Source: Flavobacterium psychrophilum
GTDB lineage: Bacteria > Bacteroidota > Bacteroidia > Flavobacteriales > Flavobacteriaceae
Assembly: GCA_945874225.1 (NCBI GenBank)
Contig: CAMCFT010000029.1
Coordinates: 1 to 45,011, forward strand
Direction: 5' to 3'
DNA: 45,011 bases
The translations under genes were made by a program, and so were the position numbers. Of the stretch, positions 35,001 to 42,700 are shown piece after piece. The first letter of the stretch is position 1, and each line of letters begins with the position of its first letter. Below the pieces are notes generated by a model. The model did not search any database, was not told the origin of the DNA, and was given only the letters and a program-made list of their open reading frames with translations.

Positions 35001-38000
35001 AGACAAGGTTACTGTATCTTCACCACATTCACCAACAATTGGGTCTATGTTTTTACCTGCATAAGATAATGTAGCTTCTATTTTGATAAATTCCGTACCA
35101 GCTATATCGTCGCTCCTACAACCATTAATTAATGATGTTGCTCCATAATTTTGTATACCAGGAGTTACAGGTTTTATATTTACAGTAGAACCTGTTGCAA
35201 CTACTACGCCAAAGTCATCAGTCCATTCAATCACTTCAATCACAGGATTGTTTGGAATTTTAATATTATCAATCGCCCAAACACTGTTTGTCGTGCCACT
35301 ATATGTAAACCGAATTCTTAAATTTGTTAAACCAATATATTGTTGTAAGTCAATAATAACGTGATTATCATTAACTTTAGTTCCAGGGAGATTTCTACAT
35401 CCTCCAACAAAGCCAGGGTAGGGGTTTAAAAATCCGGTACTACTAGGTCCTGTATAATCATATGTCGGACCAGGATTTAATTCAGTCCAATCTACTCCAC
35501 CTCCATCTGTTGAGATTTCTATTTTTAGCCAAGCACCAGCTTCAAGATAGTAGGCTTGATCGAATTCCAATTGCATTGTGGTTAAACCCAAGGTGCTAAA
35601 AATAGGGGTTTCTAATGTTGATAAAGGGGTAATTTTATGAACGTCATTAGGCATATCGATATATTGCGGAATTCCTGCTACAACAGCAAATTTTTTATCA
35701 GTACTGTCATAACAACGACCGTTATATTCATTGGGGCCATTGGTTTCTTTCCAATAAGTATTCTTGCCATTGTCGGCTCCAGCAGACATTTCAGCTTCTC
35801 CATCTACTTGCCATCCTAAATTATTAAGATTGGCAGTATTAAACAAACCACCCTGGTTTACCTCTGAACCAACACCATATTCACTTTCTACAACTACTTG
35901 AACAGTAGCTCCCAAGCAAATAGTATTAAATTCTGTACCATTAATAATGGTAGGGGGTAAATCTGGAGGTATTACGCTTATAATAGCTATTGGTGAAAAA
36001 CCAAAACAATCACCTATCTTTATTACAGCTCTTACCAATGTAGTAACTTGAACATCAAGAACTGTGTAAGTAATATTTGTATTAGCTATTGCAGACCAAT
36101 TTAGACCACCATTTGTAGAATATTCCCAACGGTTTATGCTGCTAGACAATGCAGGATTTATATTCAATTTTAGAGCTACATCTTGTTGTATAGTATTGCC
36201 GTTAACATCTACGGGACAAGCTGTTATTAAAATCACATTAGAGGCATTCGCAATTGTTTGAGTTTGTACATTAAAACCAGTAAGTGTTCCACTATTAATA
36301 GTAGGTGCATTTATAGTAATAATAGTAGAGCACGTGTCGAAATTACCCTGACTGTCTGTAACTGTTAATTTTACAGTATTTGTGCCAATATTATTGCATC
36401 CAAAGGTATTCTTATCAAGGCTAAGCGTTATTGGACCACAATTATCTGTAGATCCATTGTTTATTTGGCTAGGTAAAATGGTTGCTGTGCCTGTAATGCC
36501 ATCTAAAGTAACAACAAGTATATAAGGACTAATACATCTTGCTATAGGTTTTATTGCATCGTTGACTGTTATTGTTTGTGTGACAGTTATAAAATTCCCA
36601 GCATTATCAGTTACCTTATAAATTCTAGTTACTATAACTGGACAAGTACCTAATGATGTATCGCTTACAAATGCAACTACCGGATTGGCAGTACAATTAT
36701 CTGTTTCATTGATAACCACTGTGATGTCAGGTGCTGGAGCAGATCCTGATGCAATAATTGGAACAGGGTTAGATGCAGTTGGTTTTTCATTATCGGTTAC
36801 GGTAACTGTTTGATTGCAAGGAAGAGAAATATTACCGTTCTGGTCAGTTGCTGTCCATACAACGGTAGTTGTCCCAGCTCCAAACAAGTAAGTGGCAGGG
36901 TTTATAATTGTTCCTCCAACTTTAGCAATAAAAGTGAAATTTCCAGCAGTAGTGCAGTTGTCTGAAGCTGTAGGAGTTCCTAATAAAACTGTGGTTGTAC
37001 AATTTCCTGAACCATCACTGTTAGTATTTGCTATTGCTGTTGCAGGACAAGTAATTGTCGGCGCTTGCGCATCTACTACTGTTACGGTTTGTGTTGAAGT
37101 TGTAGTTAAACCAGCTCCATCAGTTGCAGTCCAAGTTACGGTGTTTGGTCCTTTCACCAAACTTGCCGGTGAGCGAGTTACGATTACTGTTGTGCAATTA
37201 TCGGAAGCAGTTGGCGGAGTTAATTGGGAACTCGCATAAGTACAAACCCCAGCATCGGCGTTGACGCTGATGGCTGTTAAGGTTGCTATTGCCGGTGCTT
37301 GCGCATCTACTACTGTTACGGTTTGTGTTGAAGAAGCCGTCAAACCAGCTCCATCAGTTGCAGTCCAAGTTACGGTGTTTGGTCCTTTCACCAAACTTGC
37401 CGGTGAACGAGATACGATTACTGTTGTGCAATTATCGGAAGCAGTTGGCGGAGTTAATTGGGAACTCGCATAAGTACAAACCCCAGCATCGGCATTGACG
37501 CTGATGGCTGTTAAGGTTGCTATTGTCGGTGCTTGCGCATCTATTACTGTTACGGTTTGTGTTGAAGAAGCTGTCAAACCAGCTCCATCAGTTGCAGTCC
37601 AAGTTACGGTGTTTGGTCCTTTCACCAAACTTGCCGGTGAACGAGTTACGATTACTGTTGTGCAATTATCGGAAGCAGTTGGCGGAGTTAATTGGGAACT
37701 CGCATAAGTACAAACCCCAGCATCGGCGTTGACGCTGATGGCTGTTAAGGTTGCTATTGTCGGTGCTTGCGCATCTATTACTGTTACGGTTTGTGTTGAA
37801 GTTGTAGTTAAACCAGCTCCATCAGTTGCAGTCCAAGTTACGGTGGTATTTCCTAACGGAAAAGCCGCAGGAGCATTATTGGTAACCAAAGCTACCGAAC
37901 AATTATCACCACTAGTTGGAGTTCCCAAAGCAACACCAGTTGCAGTACAAGCGGTATTTGTAGTAGTATTTACATTGGCGGGAGCAACTATTGTTGGTAG

Positions 38001-39332
38001 AATAGTGTCATCCACAATTACGTTTTGGTTTGCAGTTGTAGAGTTTCCGTTTCCGTCATTAAAAGTCCAGGTTACAATGGTTGTTCCTTGGGTTGTTATT
38101 GGAAAAGTGGTTGCAGTTGTCCCTGTTATAGTTCCAGCGCAAGCATCGGTAGTAGTTGGAGCAACGGGAGTTCCGCTACATTGACCCACATTTACGTCTG
38201 CCAAGGTTGGGGTTACTGGCGCAACGGTGTCATCCACAATTACGTTTTGGTTTGCAGTTGTAGAGTTTCCGGAACCATCAGTTACCGTCCAAGTTACGGT
38301 GGTATTTCCTAACGGAAAAGCCGCAGGAGCATTATTGGTAATCAAAGCTACCGAACAATTATCACCAGTAGTTGGAGTTCCCAAAGCAACACCAGTTGCA
38401 GTACAAGCGGTATTTGTAGTTGTATTTACATTTGCGGGAGCAACTATTGTTGGATTTATATTGTCTGTAACAGTAACTGTATAAGAGCAGGTTGCAAAAT
38501 TTCCTGCAGCGTCTTCTGCTCTATTTGTAACTGTAGTTAATCCTAAATTAAATACTTGTGCTCCTAAATTATTAATACCTATTGATGCTGAACTTCCAAC
38601 GGTCGCTCCGGTTAATTCCCAAGTCAATTTTGTTATAAAACAGTTGTCCGCTATCGTTGGATTTGTAGTTATAATATTAGCAGTACATAGACTTGCGTCA
38701 ACATTCTGTATACTATTTGATGGACAAGTAATTGCTGGGCTAGATATTGTAAATTGAGCTTTGTAATTATTGCTATTATTACTAATATATTCAGTAGTTT
38801 CACAACTAGATGTGCTTATATGAGAACCAATATAGTCATAATAAATCTCAAGGGTATAAGTACCAGGAGCTAATCCGGTAGCAAAATTTGTAGTTAAAGT
38901 ATAATCTTTCCATTTTTGATCATTGTCTGAACACGGACCAAAACCATCTAGGAATGTGTTAATTACTGTGTCGCAATTATAAAGAGAAATTAAGGGAATA
39001 GTATTAAAAGTTCCAGAGGGAGAACCACTATAAACTCGCCAATATAAGTTAGCACTGCATACGTTACCACCACTATTTTTCCAAGTTTTAATTTCGCCGG
39101 CAGTTATTTTGGCACAACTAGAATTTGCTCCAAAAGCACCTAAATTTGCACCATCAAAATTGGATGCTCCTAAATCCGAATTGATTAAATTTGGCGCACT
39201 TCCAGTAGTATTATATATAGTATTATTTATTCTGATTCCAGATGCAAATTGACCAAAGTTTTGACCAAATCCGGCAGAGTAACTAAAGAAAAGTACAATT
39301 ATAAAGAGGTAATTTTTTCTCATAGTATTCAC
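32034..39332 (-). CDS. Giant T9SS-secreted HYR/LamG adhesin-like protein
   Basis: A protein of 2432 residues (2429 if translation starts at the second ATG, 39323). It has a signal peptide (YLFIIVLFFSYSAGFGQ) and an N-terminal secreted domain (about 25-200). About ten HYR-like beta-sandwich units of 75-90 residues follow (about 200-1010; typical DNC and TVTWTATDGAG motifs); units five to seven are near-identical 78-residue copies. Then come an Ig-like domain (about 1010-1130), a jelly-roll region (about 1150-1360), a LamG/concanavalin-like domain (about 1541-1700, FDGVNDYI to RIWNKAL), a long conserved C-terminal region, and a T9SS type A sorting domain (about 2350-2432; SLYNMIGQVI, PSGIYIVKV, KKIIIK). 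It is probably exported by the type IX system and attached to or released from the surface, acting in adhesion or polysaccharide binding (inference). Confidence 0.9.
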   Translation of the reverse strand: MNTMRKNYLFIIVLFFSYSAGFGQNFGQFASGIRINNTIYNTTGSAPNLINSDLGASNFDGANLGAFGANSSCAKITAGEIKTWKNSGGNVCSANLYWRVYSGSPSGTFNTIPLISLYNCDTVINTFLDGFGPCSDNDQKWKDYTLTTNFATGLAPGTYTLEIYYDYIGSHISTSSCETTEYISNNSNNYKAQFTISSPAITCPSNSIQNVDASLCTANIITTNPTIADNCFITKLTWELTGATVGSSASIGINNLGAQVFNLGLTTVTNRAEDAAGNFATCSYTVTVTDNINPTIVAPANVNTTTNTACTATGVALGTPTTGDNCSVALITNNAPAAFPLGNTTVTWTVTDGSGNSTTANQNVIVDDTVAPVTPTLADVNVGQCSGTPVAPTTTDACAGTITGTTATTFPITTQGTTIVTWTFNDGNGNSTTANQNVIVDDTILPTIVAPANVNTTTNTACTATGVALGTPTSGDNCSVALVTNNAPAAFPLGNTTVTWTATDGAGLTTTSTQTVTVIDAQAPTIATLTAISVNADAGVCTYASSQLTPPTASDNCTTVIVTRSPASLVKGPNTVTWTATDGAGLTASSTQTVTVIDAQAPTIATLTAISVNADAGVCTYASSQLTPPTASDNCTTVIVSRSPASLVKGPNTVTWTATDGAGLTASSTQTVTVVDAQAPAIATLTAISVNADAGVCTYASSQLTPPTASDNCTTVIVTRSPASLVKGPNTVTWTATDGAGLTTTSTQTVTVVDAQAPTITCPATAIANTNSDGSGNCTTTVLLGTPTASDNCTTAGNFTFIAKVGGTIINPATYLFGAGTTTVVWTATDQNGNISLPCNQTVTVTDNEKPTASNPVPIIASGSAPAPDITVVINETDNCTANPVVAFVSDTSLGTCPVIVTRIYKVTDNAGNFITVTQTITVNDAIKPIARCISPYILVVTLDGITGTATILPSQINNGSTDNCGPITLSLDKNTFGCNNIGTNTVKLTVTDSQGNFDTCSTIITINAPTINSGTLTGFNVQTQTIANASNVILITACPVDVNGNTIQQDVALKLNINPALSSSINRWEYSTNGGLNWSAIANTNITYTVLDVQVTTLVRAVIKIGDCFGFSPIAIISVIPPDLPPTIINGTEFNTICLGATVQVVVESEYGVGSEVNQGGLFNTANLNNLGWQVDGEAEMSAGADNGKNTYWKETNGPNEYNGRCYDSTDKKFAVVAGIPQYIDMPNDVHKITPLSTLETPIFSTLGLTTMQLEFDQAYYLEAGAWLKIEISTDGGGVDWTELNPGPTYDYTGPSSTGFLNPYPGFVGGCRNLPGTKVNDNHVIIDLQQYIGLTNLRIRFTYSGTTNSVWAIDNIKIPNNPVIEVIEWTDDFGVVVATGSTVNIKPVTPGIQNYGATSLINGCRSDDIAGTEFIKIEATLSYAGKNIDPIVGECGEDTVTLSAYDNTKTAQYNYDKGVYNNNYKVPNATPLSPDYPATGKIGTWSIASAPTACTGTTSFSNPNDPNATFTGKPGTYTLRWTVNECASTVQVTINSCNQIDFDGVNDYITFKDNYDKTGPFSIEMWIKAGDLIGTQSLISKRDANNLASGYDLRLNGNYVEFHWGLTNFISSNAIDAITWHHIAVTFNGTTYKLYIDGVEKASENGIAPTNNSMQCILGAMDQANKAPNKPVNYYYGWIDELRIWNKALNIEHIRQMMNQEIKLDGGDNVMGEVVPIKIYGPDLTQNGTDDDNDPLLWSDLDGYYRMTVNCGYLSPYKGSLNGRLRNIYSPQQETAPLPYKSANNGLWNNNNTWAQPVVWYTPNSTVFGTQIDWNIVQTSHNISSGDKDITVLGLISTDGKLTIADPIVTTPIEKNDGQGLWITHYLKLNGNIDLVGESQLLEKRYTPTQFSESILDVTSTGYIERDQQGKKNSYNYNYWSSPVSNIQGVINNTTYSPSSSLKDGTNSASPSTITFGDGAYFADGTLSNPIKTSNRWIWSYNSQTLETNTDWEDYFQWNYIGNIGLLKTGEGFTMKGTGGITTIDATQNYVFVGKPNNGTISLSLPFDQTYLVGNPYPSALDANEFILDNLAGRASSNIFNGALYFWDHFGLSNNHNLAEYEGGYASYTLIGGVEAINNSSLNLNDGARGSIIPQQFIPVGQGFFVDAYLDSSISGGTATVTGGILNFKNSQRVFKREDADAKSAASSVFMKKRGTSKASSEVKQKIRLGFDSPIGAHRQLLVGTDPNTTNLFDIGYDAPMFDTNENDMFWEISGSQFVIQGVPDFNVNQVLPLGLVIANEGEVTIKIDELENVASNTKIYLHDTLTGIYHDLKSSDLKIALAVGEYNKRFSLRFESQTKTLDVVETDSSDGIVVLYSNNYKTLIIRNNILDSTVNTVSLYNMIGQVINKWDVEDKEQTNIQIPIKNMPSGIYIVKVKTSKSEISKKIIIK
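37068..37769 (-). repeat. Three tandem 234-bp HYR repeat units
   Basis: Three direct copies of 234 bases (37068-37301, 37302-37535, 37536-37769) encode 78 residues each, from QAPTIATLTAISVNADAGVC to TVTVIDA. The copies differ at only a few bases, much less than the other HYR units in the gene. Recent duplication or gene conversion, and possible length variation between strains, are indicated. Confidence 0.9.
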
Positions 39333-39740
39333 ATTTTAAAATAAAATAATTCATGGTTTATGCCTTATTTGATCTATTGGGTAATACATACTTACTTCAA
39401 AATTAAGTATTTATAAAAACATTTAATTAAATTGGCGTTTATTTCCGATTAACTGATTTATTTTATCGATAAACGGGTTTTTTTAACAAATTATTTTTTT
39501 ATTTTTTGATATTAATGAAATTTTTTGCGCCTTATTTTTACTTTTAGAATAAGAATATTATATTTAATTGATAGAAAAATTTTGTTGCTATATCACATAA
39601 CACATTTGATATACAGTTCCTTATCTTTTTTATGGAGTGGTGAGGTAGCGTGATTAAAAGAGGTTCATAAACCGTTTGAAATTGCTCAATTAAGCTGTCT
39701 GTTAAGACAGCTTTCAATTTCTAATTATTGTAATTTCAGT
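39333..39740. other. Intergenic region between the two giant genes
   Basis: About 408 AT-rich bases with no open frame of note. A TAATTTTG -7 box on the minus strand (39398-39405) could serve the downstream giant gene, about 66 bases before its start, but has no good -33 element. A hairpin at 39679-39721 probably ends the upstream giant gene. No RNA gene was recognised. Confidence 0.5.
39679..39721 (-). terminator. Hairpin after the second giant gene
   Basis: AAGCTGTCT (39692-39700) pairs perfectly with AGACAGCTT (39705-39713) around a GTTA loop, and the outer GAAATTG/CAATTTC can extend the stem. There is no clear T run on the minus strand, so termination may be factor-dependent or the hairpin may protect the mRNA end. 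Confidence 0.5.
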
Positions 39741-42700
39741 TTACGGAATGATAATTTTTTTACTAAAGTCACCATTAGAAGTTTTTACTTTTGCGATGTA
39801 AATTCCTGAACTTAAATTTTTTATTGGCAGTTGTATGTTTTGTTGATCCTGATTTTCAATCTTCCAAGTGGAGATGGATTGACCAAGAATATTAAATAAA
39901 GTCACTTTTTGAACTGGTGCATCTATCGAATTATTATTAATCATAAGGATGTTATTATTCTTAATATAACTGATTTTTAAATTATTATTAATGATGTTCT
40001 CATCAAGGCTTAGTGTTTTATTATTGTTGTTACTGTATCTAAGAACAAAACGATTGTCGAAAGTGCCAACTATAGTATTGAAAACATAAGGTTTTTGCTT
40101 TAAATCATAAATAATATTGAGGTCTTTATCCTCTAAATAGATGTTTTGATTATCAAAAAGACCATCTAAATGATCAATACGAATAGAATAGTTTCCTTCT
40201 TTTGCGGCATTAAAACCTAAAGCAACAGTGTCATTTGAATCAAAAGGTAATGCACGACCTTGAATAGTTAAGTTTGCTTCTGGAATGATAGAGTAGAAGG
40301 TAACATCGTTTCCTCCAAAAGATTCTCCATCAAATCCTCTGTCCAAGCCTTGTGTTGCATCTGTAATATATCCAATTAATGTCTGACTGAAAGCGCCAGA
40401 ATTGTCGGTTAAATTTAACCAAATCCTGTGTTTTTCTTCTGCTATTGCAACTTTAGAGTTTTTACGAGATTTAAAGAAATCACTGTTTGTTCCTGTAGTT
40501 GGGTTTGCGTTATTTGTAACTCGCATACTATTATTAAAAGTTGCGTTTGCAGTAGTTCCGTTTAACCTAGTTGTTGCCGCTCTTACAAAGAATGCTTGTC
40601 CAGATGCAATATATCCTGTAGGCGCATTTCCACCGGTAGTAGCCGAGGATTTAGTTCCTGTTGCTCCAGTTTTGTTAAATGAAGCATAATCTTCGGAAGT
40701 GTAGTTTAATACATAATCACCATAAAATGGGTCTGGAGCCGCGGCACTTGGTTGTGTATTGTGTGTCCAAATGTATATTGTTCCATCAACAACTGGCACA
40801 TTAGCTGGTAAATCTAAGAATGCTTTTGCATCTAATCCTGAAGGATATGGATTACCTATAAGATTCCATTCATCATCTTCATCCGCAACCGATCCCACTC
40901 CTAAATTTGAATTAGATCCTTTAGATACAGGTGCTAATATTGGGCCATTGTTTGGTGTTCCAACAAAGGTTGCAGTGTATGCCTCTTTTGTAGATGGATT
41001 GCTAGAAAACGTATCCGGCGCTTTTACTATATATCCTTTAGTAGGGATAATTACTGTTGAAGGAGGTAGATTTATCCAATTTCCGCTACCGCCTGAAACT
41101 GTTGCGCTATAACTCCAAATGTCACTTGATGTACTAGGGGATAAACTTGCAAAAGTAAAATTTGATCCAGCAGTTACAGGTGAATTCCAATACGTATAAT
41201 CATAATTGTTCATAGGTTGAGTAATTCTTTCGATGTTTACATTCCCTGTATTTTGATCGTCGTTTATTTGCACAATACTGGCATTATTTTTTACATTGAA
41301 AACACCACCAGTTTCTACATGAATCCAGTCTTCAACAATTAAATTGTTCCCAGCTTGTAACTCAAAAGTACCGGTTGATTTAACCACTACATTTTTAGCA
41401 TGAGCAACTAAATTGGTACCAGAAATCAATGTATTTTCAGGTCCTATTACACAATTTGTTGCATCTGGCACTCCAACAGGTCTCCAGTTATTAGGATTGT
41501 TCCATTCTAAAGTTGTATCAGCAGTTCCTGTAACATCACCACGCCACACTTTAGTTTTATTAGCTACATTTATCAATTGAGAAACAGGACAACTATTATC
41601 TAAAGTAGCAGTTACTGTAATAGGGAAGATATCGGTTTCTAATTGTGATAAATCCGGTTTTAAATAAATAGTAGTAACTTTCGTTGCAGGATCATAAGGA
41701 ATTGTACAAGCAAGATTAGAATATGCATTTACGGTTGTACCAGGAGGACTAGTCCAAGAAAAGGCAGTATTTAATAATTTTGTTCCAAATAATCGTACAT
41801 CATCAATCGCCCATCCATCACACCAACCAGCGGTATATCTAAATCGGAACTTAAAGGTTTGTATGCCAACATACGCCGATAAATCTACAGTTTCTGTTTT
41901 GAATTTAGAGGCAGATCCTGTATCAGTGGTGTAGCTTGCCGCTACTACATCTACCCAAGAAGTACCATTATATACCTGAAGTTTTGCGTTATCTGCAGCA
42001 GAATAATTAGAATAATAATGATTAAACGTTAAGGTTAAGTTAACATAATTTCTAGTGTCAATATTTGTTGTGGTTTCCATATCAGTTACCAATGTACAGT
42101 ATGAATAATCAGATGAGGTAAAAGCAAAACCCTCACCAATGTTCCCAGAACTCATTGCCGGTTTCCAAACACTAGTGTCTGTAGGCTGATAGGTGTTTGT
42201 TTGTACTCTCCACGGAGCATTAGATTGAGGACTATCTCCGACATGATCGCCATTGGTATCATATAAATTTGTGGTAGTTGCGACAGAGAAATTTCCCAAA
42301 GTTTCATCTTCAAAACTTTCTACTAATAAGTTGACAATTTGGGTGTCACCAGCTGCATTTAGAGTTATAATGCTGTCTTCACCACAAGCCACAGGGTTTG
42401 CTGGGGTAAAAGATAATACAGTAGTTGGAACAATAGTGGCAACTACAGGAGTTCTCACTAAAGATTCGCAACTGCCATTAAAGGAAGTAACATAATATGT
42501 TGTTGTTACAGTTAAAGAAGGGGTAGTCCATGAACCAATTGTTGTTGTATCAAGTAGGGTTCCTCCTTTAGCGGCAGAATACCATCGATATTCAGTTGTT
42601 CCTCCAAGTCCAACTGCACTTAAAGCAACAGTGTGTGTGCCACATTCTGACCCATTAGTAACACTTTCTATTTTTGCTGCACAATCTCTAACCACTGCAA

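Noticed and set aside
37068..37769. CRISPR-like regular repetition
   Set aside because: The period is 234 bases with no unique spacers, and it translates into HYR protein units.
36892..38484. Several overlapping plus-strand open frames opposite the HYR repeats
   Set aside because: They are antisense shadows of the repeat array: same period, valine/threonine-rich composition caused by the complementary codons, no start context or signal peptide.
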